In this document: positions 31,666 through 39,395 of the stretch, one piece after another
Layout: every line of letters starts with the position of its first letter
Position numbering within the stretch: the first letter of the stretch is position 1
Translations under genes and position numbers: made by a program
Assembly (NCBI GenBank): GCA_039630445.1
Contig: JBCNVA010000013.1
Location: 1-39,395, forward strand
Direction of reading: 5' to 3'
DNA: 39,395 nt
DNA from: HRBIN15 sp039630445
Lineage (GTDB): Bacteria; Armatimonadota; Fimbriimonadia; Fimbriimonadales; GBS-DC
The notes under the pieces: model-generated
Seen by the model: only the letters and a program-made list of their open reading frames with translations
Told to the model about the DNA's origin: nothing
The model's database searches: none

Positions 31666-32118
31666 TTAATCCTCACTCAATACCTCGACGGTGAGGGTCG
31701 CCTCTACACCTGGCTCCCAGCGGATATCGACGGTGTGCGTGCCTGTTGTGCGGATAGGGTCAATCAGCTCGATGCGGCGCTTGTCCACCTTGATACCGAA
31801 CTGCTCCTGAATCGCTTGCGCCACATCGGCAGCGGTGATGGCACCGAACAGGCGGGTGGAGTTAGGTGCAGTTTTGCCACGCAGGGTGACGGTCTGCCCG
31901 TTCAGGCGTTCGGCGGCTTCTTTTGCCTGCTGGCGCAGGCGTTCGGCACGCGCCTGCAGCAGCTTCTGGTGTTCCTGCCAGGTGCGCAGGTTGCCTTCGG
32001 TCGCGGGCACAGCCAGCCCGCGCGGAATCAGATAGTTGCGGGCGTAGCCACCCGCCACATTTTTCAGTTCGCCTTCCTTGCCCAGATTCGGCACATCGCG
32101 TATCAGAATCACTCGCAT
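31666..32118 (-). CDS. rplI: 50S ribosomal protein L9
   Basis: A 150-residue protein with the L9 start MRVILIRDVPNLGKEGELKNVAGGYARNYLIP (N-domain and start of the long connecting helix) and a C-domain of normal length. ATG 32118 has AAGGAGG upstream; an in-frame upstream extension to 32166 has no support. First gene of rplI-glmS-spoIID. Confidence 0.96.
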   Translation of the reverse strand: MRVILIRDVPNLGKEGELKNVAGGYARNYLIPRGLAVPATEGNLRTWQEHQKLLQARAERLRQQAKEAAERLNGQTVTLRGKTAPNSTRLFGAITAADVAQAIQEQFGIKVDKRRIELIDPIRTTGTHTVDIRWEPGVEATLTVEVLSED

Positions 32119-32164
32119 CGTCCCTAACCTCCTTATTGCATAGGCGTGTGACGAGTAGATCTCC

Positions 32165-32220
32165 ATTCGCTATTTCGCCACTTCGCCATTCACCATTTCG
32201 CTACTTCGCCATTTCGCCAT
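32165..32220 (-). repeat. Degenerate 7-8-bp tandem repeat array
   Basis: On the minus strand about seven units of the form GCGAAATG, GCGAAGTA, GCGAAATG, GTGAATG, GCGAAGTG, GCGAAATA, GCGAATG. It fills the gap between the MCE gene and rplI and is related to the array inside tamB at 2884-2918. Confidence 0.75.
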
Positions 32221-32221
32221 C

Positions 32222-33646
32222 TTATCGCTCAATTCGCACGCCGAACGCTGGCTGGTAGCGGCGGAAGGGGCTTTCGATACCGCCCCACAACAACACATTT
32301 TCGGACACGCGCCAGTTCAGGCGCAGGCTCCCTTGCCAGTCGTTCGGATCGAACAGGTCCAGCGTCAGCAGTCCCCGTTCGCTAAACTTGTAGTCTACCC
32401 CAAAACTGGGTTTCGCGCCATAGAGTCCATAGCGCAGATGGAGCTGCGGTGAAAGCGGTGTGCCGTATTGCGCAATCAGCTTGTTGCTCTCTGCAAAGTC
32501 ATACACGCCCAGCGTCACAGTGCGTCCGTCGGGTGTCAGGAGCGTCATCATAGCATCGGTGCGGTAGCGTTTCGTTTCGTTGTTGAAACCCATGTCGAGG
32601 CGATAGGTGGCATCGGTGAAGCCGAGCGTGCGCAAGCTCACGGCGTTCTCCAATGCGTTCTCCACACGCTCGAAAGTCTCCTTCGCTTTCTGGATGACCG
32701 CCTTCGACTCGTTCACGGTCTCGTTCAGATTGCGTGTCAGCTCGGTGGCGTTATCCAGCACCGTTTCGGTCTTATCCGCAAGGGTATTTGCCCGTTCGCT
32801 GAGAGTGCGCACATTGTGAGCAGTCTGGCGGATGTCCTCTTGCAGTTGTGGGTCGCTAATGAGATTGTTCACCTCTTGCAGGGTGGCTTCGGTGCGTTCG
32901 GCGGCGGCGCGTGCGCTGGCAAGGGTTGCCTGCAAATCCTCCCTCATCTGCGGGTCTTGCAGCAGGCGGTTCGCGTTCTGCAGGGCAAGCTTCAGCTCGC
33001 GGGTTGCCTGCGCTGCCTGGGTGAGCAGCTGGCGCACGGTGTCGCGGTTCTCACCCACGAGACGCTCCGCTTGGGCGAGCAGCCGTGTGGTCTGCTCCGT
33101 TGCCCGTTCCACAGCGTCCAGTGTATCCAGCAAGCTTTGACGCAACGGCTTGTCCTCCAAGAGGGCGCGAGCCGCTGCAAGGGTGCGCTGGAGTTCGTTG
33201 AGGGTCTGCTCAGCTTCGGGCGTGAGGCGGTTCAGCGCTGCGTTAAAATCGAGCAGGTTCTCGCCCCGAATGCGCTCGTTGGGCTGGAAATGGTCAGTGA
33301 CTTGTGAGGGTGGAAGGATTTCCACGCGGGTCTCAGTGGGCAGCAGCGCACCGCCCACCAGTCGGAAGGTAGAACCGCGCGGGATTTTGACCTCCTCGCG
33401 AATCGCCAGCGTGAGTTCAGCTACAGGAGGTGTCCCCACCAACTTCGCCTCGCGCACGAAGCCGATTGGCACACCTGCCATCAGCACCGAAGCACCAATC
33501 GACACATTCCGCGCGTCGCTGAACAGCACATAGAGCGGGTAGTGCCCCCGATCGGAGAAGCGCACTTGCAGGAAGCGTAGCCCCGTGATGAGCAAAGTGA
33601 TCCCGATGAGCAGTATCGCGCCCACGCGCGCCAGGTCCGCTCGCAT
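32222..33646 (-). CDS. MCE/MlaD-family protein with C-terminal beta-rich domain
   Basis: A 474-residue envelope protein. A membrane anchor (about 8-26) is followed by an MCE domain (about 35-115; YVLFSDARNVSIGASVLMAGVPIGFV), a long amphipathic helical region (about 130-345) and a final about 130 residues rich in alternating beta strands (FTDATYRLDMGFNNE, LHLRYGLYGAKPSFGVDYKF, ending AFGVRIER). MCE proteins carry lipids between inner and outer membrane, usually with an MlaE permease and MlaF ATPase; neither is adjacent. The C-terminal strands look like part of an outer-membrane barrel or a beta sandwich. CATAAT ends 9 nt before the ATG, so it is probably leaderless. Confidence 0.85.
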   Translation of the reverse strand: MRADLARVGAILLIGITLLITGLRFLQVRFSDRGHYPLYVLFSDARNVSIGASVLMAGVPIGFVREAKLVGTPPVAELTLAIREEVKIPRGSTFRLVGGALLPTETRVEILPPSQVTDHFQPNERIRGENLLDFNAALNRLTPEAEQTLNELQRTLAAARALLEDKPLRQSLLDTLDAVERATEQTTRLLAQAERLVGENRDTVRQLLTQAAQATRELKLALQNANRLLQDPQMREDLQATLASARAAAERTEATLQEVNNLISDPQLQEDIRQTAHNVRTLSERANTLADKTETVLDNATELTRNLNETVNESKAVIQKAKETFERVENALENAVSLRTLGFTDATYRLDMGFNNETKRYRTDAMMTLLTPDGRTVTLGVYDFAESNKLIAQYGTPLSPQLHLRYGLYGAKPSFGVDYKFSERGLLTLDLFDPNDWQGSLRLNWRVSENVLLWGGIESPFRRYQPAFGVRIER

Positions 33647-33655
33647 CGCGCCTTA

Positions 33656-33685
33656 ATTATGGCGAATGCCGATCGCTTGGCACAA
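33656..33685 (-). promoter_or_regulatory. Promoter of the MCE gene, leaderless
   Basis: On the minus strand: TTGTGC, 18-bp spacer, CATAAT. The -10 ends 9 nt before the ATG at 33646. No ribosome site is seen. Confidence 0.55.
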
Positions 33686-33909
33686 GGTGGGTATCGGTTA
33701 GGGAATTCATTCGCCTTTTTGCCAGAAACTCCGCCACCCTCTGAAAGGCTGCTAAGAATCAGTGGGTTTAGATGGCTTCAGCCGTAGTAGCCGAGATTTT
33801 CTCAAACACCCTCCCATCCCATCCCTGTCACGGACGAGGTGTTCCGAGACTATATTATAGGTGGATGCTGCGCGGTAAGGTGCAGCTGCTGTGTAGGAGG
33901 GACAAAACG

Positions 33910-35193
33910 ATGAGAGGCTATTGGGCAGAATCGAAGCGTTGGAAGGCACTGGGATGGGTGCTGGGCGTTGTGCTGAGTGCTGCGCCACTGCAGGCGCAAA
34001 AATTGACCTGGCTATCCGATGCATTCCCAGCAATTCATGATATCTCCGCCAGCGGCTCTACTGTGGTTGGTTACATATCTGTCAGCCTCGTGTGCGAGCC
34101 ATATGGTTGTGGCAGTACTGTTTCTGCTTTTGCATGCGGCGAGTTCAGTTTTCAGTGCGGTGGTCTTGATGATAGGTTGACTTGTGTTTCTGATGATGGC
34201 GCAGTCGCCGCGGGTGTGCATCATGAGGTGGATAGATACTACTTCTGCACTCATTCTGAGTACTATACAACCTTTCGCTGTACCGCGCAAGGGGCTGAGC
34301 ATATTGCAGATAATGCTGTTCCCACGGACATCTCTGCTGATGGCTCTGTTATTGTAGGAATTGCACAATCTGATGATCATACGAGGGTCTTTCGCTGGAC
34401 TGAAGCTGCAGGCTTCCAGCTACTGGGCATCGATTACTCAGGTCTCAGTGCGCCGCGGGTCTCCGACGATGGACAGGTTATTGTGGGAACGGGTCTGTTG
34501 AATGACGGGAGCCGGCGCCGGGTTATGTTCCGCTGGACCGAAGCGACAGGGATGCAGGATCTGGGCTTACCTGCGCAAGGCACCACCGTGCGTTTTCTCA
34601 GTGAGGATGGCTCCCTGATGATTGGGCACATCCGCACGGACCACAGCACCATTATCTTTCGGTGGTCTGAATCGGCAGGTTTGCAGTTTCTGGGTACGCT
34701 TGGCGGGGCGCGCGCCGAGGTCACGGGCATCACTTGGGATGGCTCTGTGCTGGTGGGGTGGTCGCAGACCGCCAGCGGTCAGACCCATGTTTTTCGCTGG
34801 ACGGAGGCGACGGGGATGCAGGATTTGGGTCCTGGCGATCGCATCGTGATTTCACCTGATGGCTTGGTGATGGCGTGGAGTATTCGGGGTCAGCGCGTCA
34901 TCTACTGGCATCAGGGGCGTGCGCTATCACTGAGTGAACTTCCCTTGCTCAAAAAGCAGGGTGTTCATCCGGGAACGGTTTGGGGAGTTTCGTCCGATGG
35001 TCGCAGTTTGTTGATCTCCGCGGCAGATGGCAGGAGCTGGGGAGATCCGTGTTTCCCTGATGGAGGTCATGGCTTTGAGGGGCGGTGTTTGCTGTATATC
35101 ACGCTGCCGTTTGGTGATGCGAACTACGACGGCGTGGTTGATGAGGCGGATCTGCTGGCGGTATTCTTCAATTTCGGCTCTGATTGTCGCTAA
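33910..35193 (+). CDS. Secreted HAF-repeat beta-propeller protein with dockerin-like C-terminus
   Basis: A 427-residue exported protein. Residues 1-29 are a signal peptide (hydrophobic WVLGVVLSAAPLQAQ). The body has repeated blades of the form SxDGSVIVGxxx...VFRWTEAxGxQxLG (HAF family, extracellular). The last about 25 residues, FGDANYDGVVDEADLLAVFF, form one dockerin-type calcium loop as in many secreted proteins of Armatimonadota and Planctomycetes. GGAGGG lies 9 nt before ATG 33910, and AT-rich TATATTATA (33851-33859) can be a -10 region. Residues about 60-125 contain about nine cysteines, and their DNA is less GC-rich than the rest. Function unknown; perhaps surface attachment. Confidence 0.8.
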   Translation: MRGYWAESKRWKALGWVLGVVLSAAPLQAQKLTWLSDAFPAIHDISASGSTVVGYISVSLVCEPYGCGSTVSAFACGEFSFQCGGLDDRLTCVSDDGAVAAGVHHEVDRYYFCTHSEYYTTFRCTAQGAEHIADNAVPTDISADGSVIVGIAQSDDHTRVFRWTEAAGFQLLGIDYSGLSAPRVSDDGQVIVGTGLLNDGSRRRVMFRWTEATGMQDLGLPAQGTTVRFLSEDGSLMIGHIRTDHSTIIFRWSESAGLQFLGTLGGARAEVTGITWDGSVLVGWSQTASGQTHVFRWTEATGMQDLGPGDRIVISPDGLVMAWSIRGQRVIYWHQGRALSLSELPLLKKQGVHPGTVWGVSSDGRSLLISAADGRSWGDPCFPDGGHGFEGRCLLYITLPFGDANYDGVVDEADLLAVFFNFGSDCR

Positions 35194-35257
35194 GAGGATG
35201 TTCTCGCTCGGCAGGAACTCAGGACGCGGTGGGTGTGTAATCCCGAACCGGGCTTGG

Positions 35258-35281
35258 CGAGGTACTATCCGAGGTACTATC
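35258..35281. repeat. Tandem 12-bp direct repeat
   Basis: CGAGGTACTATC twice in a row, ending across the stop codon of the CHAT gene (35277-35279), in the short gap between two convergent genes. Likely a slippage product. Confidence 0.8.
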
Positions 35282-38024
35282 TATAATCCCCAATCAGCAT
35301 GAAGCCTGCCCAAAAGAAGGGGTCATTATACTGCTGGCTGCGCCGCAGCTCCAGCTGCGCCTCGCGCAACGCCCTATCTTTTGGCACTCCGCGCCCATAC
35401 CGCGCATAGAACGCGCCCATCAAGCGTGCCGTGCTTGCATCGTCCACCTGCCAGAGGCTTGCCCCCACGCTCCGCGAACCTGCAAACAGGAACGCCCGCG
35501 CCAGCCCAAACATCCCTTCGTATTGGCGCAACACCCCTGTCCCCGTCTCACATGCTGAGAGCATCACCAGATCCGCCTGCAGCCGCCAGCTGGTCAGTAC
35601 CTCCGCTGCTGTCAGCAGCCCCTCATCCCGCCCGGCAGGCGCAAGCAGTAGCGCCGAACCGAGCGGGTCGATGTGGTCCGCCTTCGCATGGCAAGCGAAA
35701 TGGGCGACCCGTGCCTTCGCTGCCAGTTGCCGCGCCTGGGCAGGTGTTGCCGCTGCTTCCAACACTACTCGAGCTTGCTTGCCGAACACCTGCTGCACCT
35801 GTGCCACCTCCTGTCGCACATTTGGCAAATTGTTCAGTCGGCCGCCCCTGCCTGCCCGTCGCACCAGCGTAGCCACTGCCGACCGCGCCTGCGCCAGCTC
35901 CAGCCCGCCATACTCCGACACTGCTACCACTGCCACGCCCTGCGCCGCAGGCTTCACCTGACGCGCCTGCCGATAGACCCCCATCGAGGGTGTCAGATGC
36001 AGCGCCACGCGCTCTATCCAGTAAATGGGCTTGCCGCGCCGATCCACCGATGCCACCAGCGCACCCCACGGTACAAGGTTCAGCACGCCGTCAGGGCACA
36101 GCAGCACCCGCTGCGCACCCTTCAGCGACGCCTCCGCTGGTTTCACCAGCCAGCTGTAGAGCTTCCTGCTCAGTGGGATCATTTCCTGACGCTCCTTCGC
36201 ATTACGCCCCAACGGTGGCTTGCTGACGATTGCTTGAAAGCGACGGATTGCCCCTTCCAGTTCCTTCGGCTTAAGCGCGACGCGATAGCCCTGCACCCCC
36301 TTGCGCGACACTGCCACGATAAGCAGCTCCTTCTCGCCAAGGGCATAATAAAGCAGCACCGTGCCCGCGTCCAGGCTCTGCTGAATCTGCCCGATGGAGA
36401 GCGGTTTGGGAATCAACAACTCGGCATAGGCGGGGAACTGCTGGCGCAGCTGCTCGTCTAGCGCCCGTTGTTGCTGGTCAAGCTCGCGCAGAGTGCGCTG
36501 GTGTCGGGCGATGGTCTCATTATCCTTCGGGTCGGTCTGGCGCAGGGCGCGATAGGTCATCAGGCGGCGCTGGTTGAGTTGCTCCTGTTGCTGCAGCAGC
36601 TCCTGCAAGGGCTTGGGAGCATCCGCAAAGGCAAGCTGGCGTTGCTGCAGGGCTTCCGCCAATGTGCGGGCACGACTGCGCTCTAAGGTTTCGGCAGCTT
36701 GGTAGGGCTGCTTCAGGTGTAGGTGGGTCAGAGCGAGCAGGGGATAGGGGACGAAGTGCCATTCAGCAAACAGAGCGCGTGCTTCAGGATTGGTGATGGT
36801 CTGGCGCTGGTTTTCGACTATGGCGACGGCGCGTTGCAGAAGTTGTAGGGCTTGCTGGGGCTGGTTGCGGGCAAGGGCGAGCTGAGCAAGGTTGTTCAGT
36901 GTGTTCGCCACTTGTAACGATTTAGGGGCAAGGCGATTGTAGAGTGTCAACGCTTTCTCATAGAAGCGTTGCGCCAAAGCAAAATTACCCTGACCGTAAG
37001 CTACATTCCCCAGATTATGCAGTACTCCCGCCATCAACACTGAGTCAGGGGCAAGGCGCCTCAAAATCGCCAGTGCTTGCTCGTAATACCGCTGGGCTGA
37101 GACTAAGTTCTTCTGAGTATTCCCCAGACTATTCAGCGTGTTTGCCAAGTCCAACGAGTTAGCAGCGATGCAGGTGTGGATGCGCAGCGCCTGTTCATAG
37201 TACCGCCGTGCTAAAGCTAAGTTCCCCCGATCAGCAGCTACATTTCCTAGATTATGTAGTGAAGATGCCACATGCAACGAGTCAGGGGCAAGGCGTTCAC
37301 GAATCGCTAACGCTTGCTCATAATATCGTTGGGCTGAGACCAAATCCCCCCGATATCGGGCCACAACCCCCAGATTGTTAAGTACGTGTGCAACTTCCAG
37401 CGAGTTAGGGACGAGGCGTTCACGAATCGCCAACGCCTGTTCCCACAACCGCTGTGCCAGTACCAGCTCCAACTGACGATCCCAGTCTACGCCCGCGTTA
37501 TACAAAGTGGTCGCCACTGCCAGCGGGCGCTTTACCTCCGCCTTTGCCAGCGAAAGCGCCTGCTCAATCAGCCCTTCAGCCGTCGCCTTGTCTGTGCGCC
37601 ACAGGCAAAACGCCCGTCCCAGCAACGCTTCCACCATGAACGCTCCATCGCCAATCTCCTGCCAAAGCGCGTAGGCTTGCTCCCACGCCTTGGCTGCCTC
37701 GTCCAAGCGGTTCAGCCGCTGCAACGCCCACGCGCGTAGGCGCACCGCCTGTCCGATGCCCACCCTGTCGCCCTTTGCCTGCGCCTGCTGAAGCAGCTCA
37801 TCGGCTTTCTGCAGCGCCTCCTGATGCTTGCCCTCGTTTACCAGGGTGCGTGTGGCTTCCACCAGTGCTTTCAGCTCAGGATGGGGTTCGGGTGCAGGTG
37901 CATCCTGATGGGCAGGCGGCGGGGACGCTGGCTCCGACTTCGACGGCTCCTGCGCCATGCTTGCAGCCGGCAAAACCGCCCACAGGCATATCGCGAGCGT
38001 ACAGACCTCTCGCGCATGCCTCAT
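35277..38024 (-). CDS. Exported TPR-CHAT protein (caspase-like protease)
   Basis: A 915-residue protein. Residues 1-24 are a signal peptide (LAICLWAVLPAASMAQE). Residues about 45-400 are TPR units, including near-identical YYEQALAIRERLAPDSLxVAxxLxNLGN repeats of the kinesin-light-chain type. A coiled coil follows (about 455-540; EQLNQRRLMTYRAL). The CHAT domain is C-terminal (about 600-915), with the catalytic His in HFACHAK (H779) and Cys in LSACETGTG (C825). CHAT domains are caspase-fold cysteine peptidases. The intact dyad suggests activity, presumably outside the cytoplasm. GGGTGAG precedes the ATG. An anti-sigma-like gene lies upstream on the same strand. Confidence 0.9.
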   Translation of the reverse strand: MRHAREVCTLAICLWAVLPAASMAQEPSKSEPASPPPAHQDAPAPEPHPELKALVEATRTLVNEGKHQEALQKADELLQQAQAKGDRVGIGQAVRLRAWALQRLNRLDEAAKAWEQAYALWQEIGDGAFMVEALLGRAFCLWRTDKATAEGLIEQALSLAKAEVKRPLAVATTLYNAGVDWDRQLELVLAQRLWEQALAIRERLVPNSLEVAHVLNNLGVVARYRGDLVSAQRYYEQALAIRERLAPDSLHVASSLHNLGNVAADRGNLALARRYYEQALRIHTCIAANSLDLANTLNSLGNTQKNLVSAQRYYEQALAILRRLAPDSVLMAGVLHNLGNVAYGQGNFALAQRFYEKALTLYNRLAPKSLQVANTLNNLAQLALARNQPQQALQLLQRAVAIVENQRQTITNPEARALFAEWHFVPYPLLALTHLHLKQPYQAAETLERSRARTLAEALQQRQLAFADAPKPLQELLQQQEQLNQRRLMTYRALRQTDPKDNETIARHQRTLRELDQQQRALDEQLRQQFPAYAELLIPKPLSIGQIQQSLDAGTVLLYYALGEKELLIVAVSRKGVQGYRVALKPKELEGAIRRFQAIVSKPPLGRNAKERQEMIPLSRKLYSWLVKPAEASLKGAQRVLLCPDGVLNLVPWGALVASVDRRGKPIYWIERVALHLTPSMGVYRQARQVKPAAQGVAVVAVSEYGGLELAQARSAVATLVRRAGRGGRLNNLPNVRQEVAQVQQVFGKQARVVLEAAATPAQARQLAAKARVAHFACHAKADHIDPLGSALLLAPAGRDEGLLTAAEVLTSWRLQADLVMLSACETGTGVLRQYEGMFGLARAFLFAGSRSVGASLWQVDDASTARLMGAFYARYGRGVPKDRALREAQLELRRSQQYNDPFFWAGFMLIGDYR

Positions 38025-38312
38025 GATTGCTCACCCTATGCAATGATTCATCTGCTGTATGGCGATCCCTGCTTTTTGGATATTTTATTGTTTCGGTCAT
38101 CTTGTCTCATTTGAGGCTCCAATTGATATAACCTCCCCAAAAGTGGCGCCCTCTTTGTGGCTGGGGCATCTTGCCCAAGAGGGGCAAGCTACTCTGGGAG
38201 AGATTTTTGTCCGAGATGGGCAGCTAGTGGGGAACACCTTACCCCTGACGAATGGCTACGCAGGAATGCCTCTGACCCCTTTCTGCTCGATAGGTATCAG
38301 CAGCGGGATATT
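38025..38312. other. Intergenic region with hairpins, no gene seen
   Basis: A 288-bp gap. It is less GC-rich near the CHAT gene (TTTTGGATATTTTATTG), where the promoter of that gene is expected, but no clear -35/-10 pair stands out. GGGCA-TCT-TGCCC (38164-38176) and CTTGCCC-AAGAGG-GGCAAG-type pairings overlap at 38162-38190 and could fold in alternative ways. A plus-strand open frame here has no support. Confidence 0.5.
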
Positions 38313-39395
38313 TCAGCGAGCGGTAAACTCCGTCTGCCTTTGCACGATGCGTGCTTGAATGGCCTCCAGCCACTGCGCGATGCGCTTCTCCTGCGGATAT
38401 TTCTGGCGGGCATATTCCAAGCACGCCAGCGCGTCAGTGTAGCGATCCAACTGGTAATAGAACACCATCGCGCTCAGCAAAGGGGTTTTCTCGGCGTGTT
38501 CACGAGCCCAGCGAAACGCTCCGAGCTGCTCCTTGGAAAGCACATAGAACTTTCGATGGACAATCAGCCGTTTGTCCCCTTCCAGCAGGGCAGCGAGGGC
38601 GATTTCATACTCCACCCCTGGCTGGAGCGCCTGCTCAGCAGGTAGGGTGAAACGGGTCTGCGCGGCATTTAGTTCCACGCTTAGCGATTGTTGGTCGCTT
38701 TCTGTCGGGCGTATCTGCAGGCGGTAGCCGACGGCGTTTGGAACGGGACGCCATTCAAAGGTGGGTTGGGTGTCAGGAATAGCAGCGTTGCGCTCGATAT
38801 CAGGCTGCAACCACTCCATCGGGGGCTTTGAAGGTGTCTGTCCCCCACGCACCTGGGGGATAGATGGCAGCGTAGCGAAGGCGCGCGCCGCCTCGCGAAG
38901 AAACGGCTCCACACGCTTCAAGGAGGCAAGTTCCCTTTGGATGGGCGATTGGGGAACGCCTGACGGTTCTACAGGCGGACGCGGCTCGCGGGGTCTTTCA
39001 GGCGCGAGTTTCGGTTCCGCTGTCGGGAGCTTCAGTTCGGGTGGATGCATCATTGCCTGATCGGCATAGGGCGTAGCCGTCGACGGCTGCTGTGCCATCT
39101 GCTGTTTACTTGGCTGGAAAAGCCACCAGACAAGTGCCAGTGCTACGGCAACTGCGCCTGCTGCAGGAACCCATACCGCATGGGGTATCGCAAGTCGCTG
39201 GCGCAAGCGAGCCAGCCAGCCCACCTGCTGCGCCTGCTCAATTGCCCGCAACTGCAGGTAGGCGCGACGACACTCTAAACAGGTCGAGATATGGCGCATC
39301 AGGCGATAGTAATCCCGCGCACGCCGCCCCTTGCGCACCAGCTCCAAAAACTGGTCAAAATCAAGGCATTCACCTTCTGGATGATGTCTTAGATA
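38313..39395 (-). CDS. Anti-sigma-like membrane protein with zinc-finger N-terminus (5' end outside window)
   Basis: The frame is open to the window edge, so the true start lies beyond 39395. At least 360 residues are visible. The N-terminal text ECLDFDQFLELVRKG...RHISTCLECRRAYLQL matches a zf-HC2 anti-sigma zinc finger (C, then HxxxCxxC). One membrane segment follows (VWVPAAGAVAVALALVWWLF), then a Pro-rich linker. A fibronectin-like beta module (PTFEWRPVPNAVGYRLQI) and a TPR-like helical end (MVFYYQLDRYTDALACLEYA) close the protein. Members sequester ECF sigma factors at the membrane. The sigma gene is expected just upstream, outside the window. Stop at 38313-38315; 288 bp separate it from the CHAT gene. 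Confidence 0.8.
   Translation of the reverse strand, partial: YLRHHPEGECLDFDQFLELVRKGRRARDYYRLMRHISTCLECRRAYLQLRAIEQAQQVGWLARLRQRLAIPHAVWVPAAGAVAVALALVWWLFQPSKQQMAQQPSTATPYADQAMMHPPELKLPTAEPKLAPERPREPRPPVEPSGVPQSPIQRELASLKRVEPFLREAARAFATLPSIPQVRGGQTPSKPPMEWLQPDIERNAAIPDTQPTFEWRPVPNAVGYRLQIRPTESDQQSLSVELNAAQTRFTLPAEQALQPGVEYEIALAALLEGDKRLIVHRKFYVLSKEQLGAFRWAREHAEKTPLLSAMVFYYQLDRYTDALACLEYARQKYPQEKRIAQWLEAIQARIVQRQTEFTAR

Noticed and set aside
38059..38358. Plus-strand open frame of 99 codons between the CHAT and anti-sigma-like genes
   Set aside because: No ribosome site, no recognisable domain; it runs through a hairpin-rich intergenic region and into the antisense of the next gene.

Overview
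The window reads as chromosomal DNA of a GC-rich, diderm, probably thermophilic bacterium. An Armatimonadota-like lineage is my best guess. The reasons are an outer-membrane gene set (a TamB-type protein and an MCE/MlaD-type protein), exported proteins with HAF repeats and a dockerin-like C-terminus, a type IV pilus/T2SS inner-membrane protein, and the overall codon style. No single gene proves the phylum. I found no tRNA, CRISPR array, prophage or complete insertion sequence.

Layout. Positions 1-526 hold the end of an rRNA operon (23S 3' end, 5S, strong terminator). A small secreted zinc metalloprotease (-) is divergent from lipA and a large tamB-like gene (+). On the minus strand, rpsB-tsf-atpD-atpC follows, a ribosomal pair joined to a split ATP synthase operon. 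Next comes a tight plus-strand run: a heptad-repeat PD-(D/E)XK protein, mtnA, a sialidase-fold protein and mutY. It converges with, and overlaps by 75 nt, a minus-strand pilC-dnaJ/TPR pair. A minus-strand nif3 - ANTAR response regulator - tandem macro-like domain cluster is followed by a plus-strand coiled-coil membrane protein and a degenerate GH10-like barrel protein. Then come infC-rpmI-rplT-pheS (+).

Positions 26259-27081 form an 823-bp gene-free scar. It holds a family of CATTCCGAG-type repeats, a pair of 52-bp inverted repeats, and the 5' end of a decayed IS110-family element with its noncoding leader. After it, on the minus strand, lie a TolB-like beta-propeller gene, spoIID/lytB, glmS, rplI and an MCE gene. 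The spoIID gene sits between two inverted copies of a 117-118-bp miniature transposable element. One copy lies in frame inside the signal peptide and the other supplies the stop codon. The window ends with a plus-strand HAF-repeat secreted protein, a minus-strand exported TPR-CHAT protein and the truncated start of an anti-sigma-like membrane protein.

Themes. Several genes have a -10 box ending only 7-9 nt before the start codon and no Shine-Dalgarno sequence, which points to leaderless mRNAs. Others, mainly operon genes and ribosomal genes, have strong GGAGG sites. infC has a near-consensus promoter and appears to start at ATC. The most unusual observations are the in-frame miniature element in the spoIID signal peptide, the uninterrupted 28-heptad coiled coil joined to a nuclease fold, the tandem macro-like protein next to an RNA-binding-type ANTAR regulator, and the IS110 remnant with a possible bridge-RNA region.
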